From NCBI GenBank assembly GCA_022559985.1, contig JAFJTR010000069.1:1-64000 (forward strand): DNA of 64,000 nt, given 5' to 3'. Numbering within the stretch: the stretch's first letter is position 1; the number at the start of each line of letters is the position of its first letter. The notes beneath the pieces are model-generated. The model did no database searches, had not been told where the DNA came from, and worked only from the letters and a program-made list of their open reading frames with translations. Both the position numbers and the translations under genes were made by a program. The DNA is from Parastagonospora avenae f. sp. tritici 18332-5 (taxonomy: Eukaryota; Ascomycota; Dothideomycetes; Pleosporales; Phaeosphaeriaceae). Of the stretch, positions 34,540 through 44,169 are shown in pieces.

Positions 34540-35748
34540 TCAATCGAGGCGCTGGCGCTTCGCACTATTGCGCTCGACCTGCTGTCCTAAGTCGAATGCT
34601 GCCTCGACGCTCAATCCTCTGAAGACTTCCTTACTTTGCCTTTTAAGCTGCTGCTGCTCCAAATTCCTCTCTTGTAGAGTTTGCTGCAGCCGCTCGATCT
34701 CCTGTTCCGTCTTTGCAATGTCATCGACAACAACTTTCTCCCTATTTCGCAACTCGATCAGAGTTTCCGCCACGTGCTCTGTAGAAGCCGGTTCCTGCAG
34801 AGTGTCAACTCTTGTTTTTCGAGCAACGTTCCATTGTGCATACCGCGTCTGGGATAGGTTTGGGCCCCGTTTCGTTGGACGTCCGGCGATTGACTTCAAC
34901 CGCAATGCTGTCTCCCGTCTCCGATTCGTCTTTCTTCACGCTGACACTTGCTACATCGCTGGTATCGCTTCCCTGACTGTCCGTCTTCCTTGCCGTCGGG
35001 GCTACGGGCGTGGCGCTCGTCTGCGACCTGGTTGCCTGCTCTTCGAACTCACGGCAGACTGCCTTGAGGTCGTCCTTGAAATGGGAATTTATAGCTATAT
35101 CTGTCAGCATCTACGCCTACTCAGGAGTAGCGCGTTTCATCACTGCTTATGTAACAGGAGGATATACATTCGCTCTCTTTAATAGTTTCTATCAATCAAC
35201 CAACTACTTCCTTAATGTCCTCCTTACATGTTGACAATATCGATATGTAATTTTTCCTTGTCCTCCTCCGTGATATGTTCTGCCAATATTCGTAGGAGAT
35301 ACCACTTAGCCAGCGCGACGAGCTTGTCCTTCGTTCATCTGCCCAGACTGGCTTTGGCCGGGAATGCAAATGCGGATTTGCACGCGGTCACGACCTTGCC
35401 AATGTTCTTTTCATCATACCAGCCATCGTGTTTATCTTCGGAGTCGTAACCATGAAACTGTATTCCTATGTGTCCGTTGGCCCTCCTTGCAGGGCCTATG
35501 TGTATCCAAATGTCGTGTCTGGTACCAACTTCAGGCTCTTGATCGGGTGGGCCCGGCGAAGAGCCGACCGCAGGAGCGATCGGTTTGGAATGTTGTATCG
35601 CTCCAAATTTTGTTCTGAATGACAGACTTTGGGGATCGTCTCGGAGTGGCGCTGTGATCAGCTGGTGGAATGGCGGATAATCCAGTAAAGAAGCTTGCGC
35701 TCCGAGCTCATTCTTGAGTCGCTCCAAGGTATCCGTAACAGAAAACAT
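34540..35748 (-). CDS. array member G: orphan domain plus coiled-coil protein, splice model partial
   Basis: The first exon begins at the ATG at 35746-35748, in the good context GCCATG; an in-frame ATG at 35797-35799 is an alternative. It holds LGAQASLLDYPP. An in-frame TGA at 35335-35337 separates this from LVALAKWYLLRILAEHI, so a phase-0 intron of about 70 nt with a weak donor near 35390 is likely. This is the position where C, D and F are split. FKDDLKAVCREF follows near 35070. A clear 49-nt intron, 34795-34843, then leads to a last exon, 34794-34540. That exon is a coiled coil with GLSVEAAFDLG and a KRQRLD end. The middle junction near 35100-35190 is unresolved. Function unknown. Confidence 0.6.
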
Positions 35749-36664
35749 GGCGGGCGGTGGTGTTGAAGAAGTCAGAAGTAATCGAATCTCCATGCTCATA
35801 CAAGAATTGCGGCACGTCCTTAGCGTGTAGTCGCGTCGTTGCGCGTTTGCACAAGTTTGTCGCTCCGGGAGTTATCAGCAAACGGTCGCAGCAAACGAAC
35901 GCCGATGCGAATCAATCTGAGAGTACGATCATCCTCGCTGCGTTGCTGCAAAGGTATGGTATTCTAACGATGTAAGTGGGATCAGAAGAGCAGTCAGAAC
36001 CTGGGAGTGTGGCTTCGACGCCAGAAGCAGGGACGCACTGTTTTCTGAGAAGGAAGGAACTCATCGTATTGTGAATCAAGGGATATTGCTCACGACTGCG
36101 CTTGCACCTACAACCAAACGTCAGACATCATGTTCCTCAAGCGTCAGGAGCATCAAAGGAAAGCTACAATTAGCACCGACGATACAGTACACAGCTAGGA
36201 AAACAACACACACGCTGGAGGCTCCCGGAGCTCAACTGCATCGAATGTTTTAAATTTAATCTATGACGATTCGACCGCTCGTTCTCTACTTGCGTAAAAT
36301 AGAGATCAGGCTATGCTGCGGTGCCTGCGCGAGGACCAGTGACTGTCGAACTCCAGGTCAGTCATTCATGCTACGAGAGTTCAATTCGAACTGCTCCCTA
36401 AAGATCGTCTCAGCGTAGTAACAACCTCACTGTCTCGCAAAGTATGTCACAAAAATTGACGCGCAAAAAGTCAATTACCAAGAACGCATTCTTTATTGCT
36501 ACGTCACAAAGGGTCACATCTGCTGTTCAGCAGGGAAATCTTCTAAAAAGCGGAAACGAAACCTGTATCTGCGAGCGCTACCGTGATGCGACAGTTCATA
36601 GAACAAACACATCCGACCAGGATGGTTCTTGTGCATGCATGACACTGGCAGTCAGATTTGACAT
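35749..36664. other. 0.9-kb intergenic region in array
   Basis: No gene recognised between members G and H. Confidence 0.5.
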
Positions 36665-37665
36665 TTACCACATGGTCCGACCGTTCCTCTGTTTACCAGA
36701 GACGTCATCAGCGCCACCGTCTTGCTGATCGTCAGGGCCCTCTCCACCTTGAGCGTTCTCCTCGTTTTCCATCATCAGTTCGAGCTCCGTCTTGAACAGC
36801 CTGTCTTGCCTTTCCTCCGTGTACGACTCCCAATTAACCTCTCGGATCTTCAATTTCATTTCGGCGCGACAATGGAGGAGAATTTCCTGAAGATGCGGAC
36901 CGGTACCCGCTGCCGTCTTCTTCACCACCTTATCGTTGACTTTCGCGGAAGGTCGGCGATTAACCATGGAATTGGGCGACGTGGCTGCAGATTTCAGCTT
37001 GCCGCGATCTTGGTGTTGCTTTTCTGTTCGCTGAACGTGCTTAGAGATGGGGGGCCGACTATTTGAGCTCTTTCGCGAGCTAGGAATAGGAGCTCCGGGG
37101 GCGAACGTAGATGTCTGCCCGAAGGACTCAGGAGTGGGTCGAGGAAGAGCGCGACTGGCTTCCAGGCCATTATGAGGTGAGTCGAATCGGACGCGAGGCA
37201 GACCATGAATAGTTTTGTTCTTGGTCTTGGTCTTTCTATTTGAAACCTTTTTCTCGTGTGACTCTTCAGTCTCTGTATCTTCATCCTCGGCGATAAGGGG
37301 AGTGTTGTCTTCAGTGTCAACCCGCTGTAGCACCCGCGCAACAACCTTATGAGTCGACTTGTGTCGGCTCTGGAGGTGTGCAGGTCGTACCAGATACAGC
37401 TCAGGCGACTTGTCATCGTCTGAGTATTCGACGCCCGATAGTTCTGCATCGCTCATTCGGTCGTCCCACTCCCAACAAATCTTCGTCAACTGTTCGATGA
37501 AGATACGATGGATTGGAATGAAATGTTGCTCAAAACCGCACTCCTTTCCCTCGGTAGCGTTCAGGAAGCACCGCTTGATCAGAGCAATAAGCTCCGTCGT
37601 AGAGTTGGCTTTCTTGGCGAAGTCCTCGAGATTGAAACAAACGTGATAGCAGGATTGTAGTCGAT
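36665..37665 (-). CDS. array member H: partial, 5-prime end replaced
   Basis: A continuous frame from about 37660 to 36665 starts inside the family domain. LIKRCFLNATEG matches the YYF-like segment of the other members, and FIEQLTKICWEW matches their closing helix. The LG-DA-LLD motif is absent. A long Lys/Ser/Pro/Glu linker follows, then a helical end with SYTEERQDRLF and an acidic, Gly-rich tail. No start codon with a domain N-terminus exists upstream; instead a fragment of an FAD-linked oxidase abuts it. An internal ATG (37456) could start a shortened protein. I read it as a truncated eighth member. Whether it is expressed is not visible. Confidence 0.5.
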
Positions 37666-38027
37666 ATCTGTAAGGCCGCCGTGGGGCTTATAGTGCAACC
37701 TGGCTGCACATCACTTTGTTGGAGCGACCAGTACGTTTTTGGTGAGCTCGAAGATACTGTTGCGTTGCCAAATATGATTTTGAAAGATTTGCACTGTTCT
37801 AGAAGTCAGTCACGATGCGCATAAATAAAGTGGCATCTTACGGCTGCCGCGCAGCTCTGCAGAGGCAATAGCGCGCTTGTTTCAGGCAGTTCTACTAAAG
37901 TAGATATATCAATGCCATTGTCGATTAGGACTAGGGTGGTATTGAAGTTCGCTGGCTCAAATGCATTTTGCCCTAACACAAAGACGGAAGCCACGAACAC
38001 GCTGAGAAACTTGACAAGAAGCGCCAT
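37640..38027 (-). pseudogene. 5-prime fragment of secreted FAD-linked (berberine-type) oxidase
   Basis: Exon 1 (38027-37842) begins with a clear signal peptide and ends in SCAAA. A 48-nt intron leads to exon 2 (from 37793) with CKSFKIIFGNAT and TYWSLQQSDVQPGCTISPT. These are the segments that precede the PCMH-type FAD-binding domain in fungal berberine-bridge-like oxidases. Homology stops at about 37640-37665, and none of the FAD-binding or catalytic regions follow. Only about 120 of the roughly 500 residues expected for the family remain. The sequence then passes into array member H on the same strand but in a different frame. Confidence 0.65.
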
Positions 38028-38637
38028 TGCTGCAAATCAGCGAAGAACAATTATCAGGACGTGGTTTCTTGCTTACGACAGCGCGCTATTGTCTTAATGT
38101 ACAACGTTCTATTTGTCGGCTAATCGGTCCGGATTACAGCCTTCATTCCATGTCACAACTTACGCCTTGCTGCACGTTACAAGAGCAGCTCCAGCGGGAA
38201 ACTTGGCGAGGCTCTTAACACACGCTGACGGTACGATAGCTCAGTCGTTCAGTATGAGAACAACCCACCGAAGTTCTTCCGTGACTCAAGCGATTCGTCA
38301 AACTTTTCCACGTCAGTTTATGCCTTTGGTGGCTGCTCTGAACTCCTGAATAAGCTCTCTGCCAAGACAGATTTGTTCCACCGGCGCTGTTGCAGTAAGC
38401 AGCCATTTCCCGGTCAGCATCAGCCGTGCATGCTAGCCGATCGTTTTCCCATCCAAGAGTCAGGTACCGAGTATGTTGTACCGGACATGCCACGGAATGG
38501 CGTTGGTGTTTAGTAAGACACTGGCTTAGGCCTCAAGTTCTTGTAAAGGTCCAGGTTTGTAGTGAAGTCTTAGCGCCTCATGCTCATGATGTCTTTTGAA
38601 GATCCTCTTTGTCGGTCTATTCTATTGTGTTACAAGT
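38028..38637. other. intergenic, no gene seen
   Basis: 610 bp between the oxidase fragment start and the DUF89 gene stop. No gene recognised. Confidence 0.5.
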
Positions 38638-40233
38638 CTACGGTTTTGTCTTACCGTCAGAGAATTGGACGACAGCGTACTTGCCACTCCAGGCCCATTT
38701 GCGCGCGCCAGTCTTCTCCCCTCCAGTGATGTCTCTGATCCTCTCATCTTCACCTTCGGGTAGACCGACAACGACGTCAGCTTTGCAGGTTCGAAGTGCT
38801 AGGACACAGACACCAGACCCTGGACCCATAGGTCCAATGGCATCGATAAAAGGTGTGGTGGGTGACCATTCCGCCTATAGCTGTTAGCAGGGATTGATAG
38901 ATATTGGAGGCGAAGACAACTCACATCCGCTGTCAATTTACGGTAGTTGAGATCTCCTTTGAAGATGACAAGTTCGCTCTCCTTCAGGTCCTCGAGCAGC
39001 TCTGGCTCAGCCTTGGGCAGTCTCCAGTAGCTGCCGCCTGCGTTCCAGAAGTCGTTCGGCCGGAGCATCAGTTGACCTTCTGCATGCATTTGGCTCCACT
39101 TTTGAAAGAGGAACTGCAGGTTGGAATCTTCGGTCTCAGATAGGGGCAGTGCTTCTTTGCCTGCATTCTTATCCTCTTCGGACTGGGTGCCGTAGAAATT
39201 CTGGGGTGCAGCTAATGCCGAGAGAAGAGCGATGAAGTCGGCTGGAAGCACATCTGACACGAACCAGGGTATTGACTTGGGATGCAGTACGACTGTTGTT
39301 GCAAGACCACATGCGACGAGGTATCCGGCGAGGATAAGATCGACGAAGAGCTCGAAACCCGCGTTATCCAGAACAATATCAACGCGGCGCTCCTTCTTGC
39401 CCTCCTTCTGTGCTGCTCGTAACACCTTGAACGCCTTGCTCAAATCGTTGACCAAAATGTTCTTTTCGCTGTTCTTGCGCGCCTCTGACCCCTGTAGCTT
39501 CTGAATGTCCTCGTAGGAGAGGTTTGTGAGGAGTGACAGGTCCGTGGCATTACCCCAAAGGCAGATCTCACACATTTCGGTGAAGAGGACCTGCTCAGCT
39601 GCTTCAAGCTGCTCTTCTGTCTCAGCGCCTTTTATGGTGTGCTTGGATTCGAGTTCTGTTACGATCTCTCGGTAGCGGGCGGCGAGCTCGAGTACGGCAG
39701 GGCGCGATGATTTGAATGTTGACATCTTTTGGCGCGCGAAAAGATCATACGACCTCCACTTTTTGGTTCGCTTGAAGATGCTCGAGATGCGCCTAGCTAT
39801 GGCTGTCAGCGCCTCGCCCCGGCCAGGACTGATTCATGCATACCGGTACAGATAGCACTCCGAATATAGCCACGGTACGCTGTGCCATTTCGAGTTGCCT
39901 CGTGCAGCCAACTCCTTGTTGTATGCTTCTACGTCCTTTTCCCCATCATCAGGGATTGGGGTGAGCTCGCGGTCGTGCTGCAGCTCGTACTTGAGCTTGG
40001 CAAGCTCTGATACAATCCATTTGCCTTCACTCTGAGTCTCCCCATCCTGTGCACTATGTGTCGAGCGATGTACGTCATCGATACCCTGGGTGATGATGAT
40101 GGGCCATCGTTCCCGTGCGGATGTATGGGCGAAAGATGTTGGGTCGCTAGTGTTGTACTGCGCTATCCACGATAAGCATATTTCGGGCGTCAATCAGCGC
40201 CTACTCACTCGCAGAGAAGGTATCGTACTCCAT
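38638..40233 (-). CDS. DUF89/ARMT1-like metal-dependent phosphatase
   Basis: Four exons: 40233-40209 (25 nt), 40162-39844, 39792-38925 and 38874-38638. They total 1449 nt and 482 residues with consistent phases. The opening MEYDTFSA, the N-terminal helical SFAHTSARERWPIIIT and the WLYSECYLYRR motif match the family. VLDNAGFELFVDL is the metal-site Asp-Asn signature. The KGDLNYRKL motif and the late RTCKADVVVGLP segment complete it. These enzymes (human ARMT1, yeast YMR027W) hydrolyse small phosphometabolites such as fructose-1-phosphate and are considered damage-control phosphatases. Cytosolic by absence of targeting signals. All signature residues that I can recognise are present. Confidence 0.92.
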
Positions 40234-40463
40234 TGTTGCGTTATGTCAATGGTATCGAAGAGGGTCGCGACTTGAACGTGGACATGGTGGGGTCACACTG
40301 CTCAACTTTATGTGCAGGGGTCTATCGGCCTCTCCCCATTGAGACTAGCTCAGCTGCTCTCAAAGTGGTATAGGTTCCGCGCGGTTAGGTACCACACATC
40401 TCCAGGGCTCTTCGTCTTCACGCCACAGCCTACGCTTCACAGAACCCCTCGGCCCACTGTACA

Positions 40464-41422
40464 ATGGCGCTACGACTCCAGATCGAGCTGGTCCTCAATA
40501 TTATCACATGTGCGTTGCCCGCTGCACCTTATGCTACACTCGGACCAGCACACCCTACCACCAAGTTGCTTGTGGCCTTCAGCCTAGTCTGCCACGAGAC
40601 AGGACGGCTTGCTGTGCGCTACCTGCAGAAGTATTGCGTCTCCCTAGACTCTAAAGCCCGCCTGGAGTCTTTCCTCAAGACAGTTCCACACCAGCCAGGT
40701 CTTCGCCAGATCACGTCACTGTCTCTGACACCATTTGAGCGTGACATCAATGATTTGAGGGCTTGTTATTGGATTCGCGAGCTTTTATGCCACACATGTG
40801 ACACTCTGAAAAAGCTAGTAATCGACATTCCCTTGCGTACATGTCTTCCGCAAGAAGACCTCCTTGGTGTGCGCCCATGCTGCGGGAGGCATTTGAGAGG
40901 CTGGTAGATCTAGAAGAATTCATCGCCGTACGAGATGAGCTTCCGCTTGACCTCTACGATGGGGAGCTTGCTTTCGTGTGGCGATGTTGGCCAAAACTGA
41001 AGCGCATGGCGCTGGGTGGAGCATCGTGCGACTCGACTTTCGGGCAGCAAGTCGCTTTACATTCTTCGCTTAGCACGCTGGTTATCCACGAGCCTGATGA
41101 GCTGCTAACTTACGACCCAAAATCAGAGTATCTCCGGCATACCGATCAGCCGCTGCTATTCGTCATCTTGACAACGCCTAGCTGGCGCGTCGAGGCCGTT
41201 GACCACTACTGGGAGTGCGATTGGATTACTCTAGATCCCACGAACAATATGTCCATCAACGAATACTTACTTCCGTACTGTCTTGAGAAAGATGGTTGTA
41301 TGAGGAATACGGCAAGGCGACGCCATGTGTTCATTCGCAGCGCAGCTGAAGATGGCTCGTTGTGGAACTGGCAGGGTAAACAGATCTTACACACGCTGCA
41401 ATCCGCACCGTCATTGCACTGA
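40464..41422 (+). pseudogene. F-box-like/hypothetical fungal protein, frameshifted
   Basis: Starting at ACAATGG (40464), one frame runs to about 40875, rich in Leu and ending DLLGVRP. Homologous-looking text resumes in another frame as MLREAFERLVDLEEF and continues to the TGA at 41420-41422. The two pieces fit together across a single missing base; from memory, fungal relatives read VRP directly into LRE without a gap. An intron with a GTAATC donor and GAG acceptor is a poorer alternative. The full product would be about 318 residues, resembling the leucine-rich, F-box-associated hypothetical proteins common in Dothideomycetes. No catalytic motif is visible. Could also be an assembly error. 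Confidence 0.55.
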
Positions 41423-42545
41423 ATCTTCGCAGACACGAACAAATTTCTAATATACTTGGAGCCTCTGCATCGTGTGGTGACCCGATCTCAACAGGCAATG
41501 CTGCCTCCTCATGGCGATCGCGCGACAATTCAGATTGTAGGTTTACAAATGAATGAGTCAAGGTAGAATGCGCAACGCAACCTGTGAAAGACTGGGAGAT
41601 GACATGATAGGAAAGGCGAGGTGAGATTGCCACCAGTTACCAGGTCATGAGTTGTTGGCACCCTCGATTAAGAGCTCACGACACATATGACAGTGCGTCG
41701 CCAAACACCTGCGTCCCCTTCTGTATAGACCCCAATTATTTGTTGATTCCTCAATGTGTCAATCTACCAACATTTGTGGAGTTCAATCTATGTCATTCGG
41801 GCCGATAGGACTTCACTCGGCAATATTCCCCAAGATGAGACCCTGGGATTGTTTCGAAACGTGCGACGAAAGGACCGCAGTCACACAAGCATCAGCCTCG
41901 GACAGTATCAGCACTAAATGGGCCCTATGATAAAAAGCAGTCTGATTCTCCCGAGGCTTTATGCTGAAGCCCAGCGTCACAGTGGACGCAGCATTGCCAG
42001 ATTGCATCACGCTCGGCATCATCTGTATAATGCTACCTCGGACAATTTCCTCCAATCGACCAGGAATGATCACGATACGCGGACTTCTTCCCCGCAATCG
42101 AGAACATCAACGAGATCCGAAAGCCCTCCCGGTGGCCGTTTTGGTGAATACCCGGTCTGCCAAGACGAGCGCATGTTCGAAACAGATTGACAACACGGCG
42201 CTAGTGTTAGATCCACGGCAAATATAATGGCGATGAACGCATTGCGGTACCTGGTTGCCTCACATCTATATGCGATCGCTCGGATAGCTCCAGGCCACAT
42301 GCTGGGATCGGGGCCGAATGATCGAGCATGTTTCGTATCGATTGGTGGGAAGAAGGCCAAGATCAATCAAGGCTTTTAGGCGTCAGAAAGTATATCGACA
42401 CTAGCCAAGATGGACCGAAGAAGCAGATCTGATCGATATTGCAGTTGCCAAGATAGAACCGACAGAGTGTATAAGAAGCTCAGTCAGTGTGCATTTGATC
42501 GGCACCAAACATACTATCCTTCCAGCCCCTTTCAGAACGCCCAAA
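41423..42545. other. 1.1-kb intergenic region
   Basis: Minus-strand frames of about 95 codons exist but show no domain, signal peptide or splice context that I trust. Confidence 0.45.
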
Positions 42546-43463
42546 ATGAAGCACACTTTCACCTTCGCGCTGGCTGCGCTCGCCCTCGATGTGACTGCAT
42601 CTCCCCTCGAAGCGCGCCAGGTTGGTTTCCCAATGATCCTCCGACTCTTCTTTGCAACTAACACCCCAGGCAGCAAGGCAGTGGTGCTGGACCCTTCGCC
42701 CCTGGCACCTACAAGACCGACAGCAGTCTTCAAGGCAAGACGATCTACTACCCAACCAAGTCGACCGGCACCGAAAAGATGCCCGTGCTCGTCTGGGGTA
42801 ACGGAGCCTGCAGCACGGAGGGACGCTCGAACTCCGCGCTTCTCCAGAACATTGCATCGTATGGCTTCCTCGCCATCGCTGAGGGTGGACCAAATGGCGG
42901 CGGTACATCGAACGCGCAGACCATGAAGCAATCAATTGATTGGGTGACACAGAATGCGGGCAAGGGTGCTTACGCAAACGTGGACGCTACTAAGATCATG
43001 GCCGCCGGCTTCTCGTGCGGTGGTGTTGAGGCCATCGACAACATCTGGGACAGCCGCGTCGACACCATTGGCATCATCAGCTCCGGTCTGTTGACCAACT
43101 ACACCGCCGCGAACAACTGGAGGAAGCCAGTTTTGTTCGTGCTTGGAGGATCAAGTGATATCGCGTACCCGAACGTAAGTAATTTTTTTCCACTGCGAGT
43201 CGTCTTACTAACAGACTTTGAAGGGCGAGCGCGACTACAAGAACATCCCGGCCGGCGTTCCTACCTGGAAGGGCAACATCAACGTCGGCCACGGAGGTAC
43301 TCTCGGTGATGCCAACGGTGGTCGATTCGGCAAGGCTATCCTCAACTGGATGTTGTGGACCCTGAAAGGTGACACCAATGCTGCCAACTACTTCACCTCC
43401 GGCTACCAAGCCGACGGTTATCAAGTCGAGTCCAAGAGCTTGAACACATTGAAGCCGTTCTGA
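42546..43463 (+). CDS. secreted alpha/beta hydrolase
   Basis: Three exons, 42546-42620, 42674-43174 and 43224-43463, give 271 residues. A signal peptide (about 1-19, ends VTASP) precedes a dibasic-like EAR site. The core has LVWGNGACSTEG (oxyanion region), the nucleophile elbow GFSCGG, and a late GHGG with the likely histidine. Such dienelactone-hydrolase- or cutinase-like esterases act outside the cell. The second junction joins AYPN to GERDYKNIP, with GTAAGT and AAG sites. No polysaccharide-binding module is present. Substrate unknown; a polyester, cutin or similar plant ester is a guess from the secretion signal. Confidence 0.85.
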
Positions 43464-44169
43464 GTTGCCCATTAAGGGCCTCAGTAGCTCAACTTTCGCT
43501 GCTCATTGCTGCTGCAACGTGGCAAACTTGCTTCTGATGTATATATTGTCAATGTAAATATACTTTGGCGCTTAACAAAAGTTGCCGAATGTGGTTGAAA
43601 GAATCTTGTCGTCAAACGTCATGGTACTTGCATGCCTGTTTTTCGGGGTATTTACCTGCCGGCGTCTGCCACCACGGGGACCTCGGTCCGCAACGCCACA
43701 ACCGTAACACTGACATACTTTCACCATGACAGTCAGTACAAACGAACACTGTCCGCATGTGAAGTACATCAAGGTGAATGGCTTAGTAGTGGAGAGGTCC
43801 TTCACGTCTATGATTAGCGATGAGCTAGATAAGACACCGACCGTGTCTTTAGCTTTGGCTACATTCTCCCGGTCTCCTCATGCACCCCGCGCGGATCTAG
43901 TGCGCGAAAGGCACGCTCTCGCACATTGCTACAATAGTGGTTGGATCCGGAATAATTGATGCTCGTAATGGCTGCGGAGAATCATGCTATTGACCAATCC
44001 TCCTCTTAGTACCATTACACTCGTGTACCATAGGTAGGCGTCTTCTTGCCGACATCACAGGCTTGCTGGTGAATACACAAAAGCATAAAGTGTGTATATT
44101 CAGATTCGCCACGGCTTGTCAATAAGCACAAACGACTGTTAATCCTATGCTGAACGCTATAAGGAAGCC
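43464..44169. other. intergenic, promoter of GH95 gene
   Basis: 700 bp. A 77-codon frame (43726-43959) has an ATG but no recognisable feature. Confidence 0.45.

Noticed and set aside
41813..42366. Two minus-strand frames of about 95 codons that could be exons of one gene
   Set aside because: No convincing splice sites or recognisable motifs.
43726..43959. 77-codon plus-strand frame with ATG
   Set aside because: No domain, signal peptide or conserved pattern, and it overlaps equally long frames on both strands.
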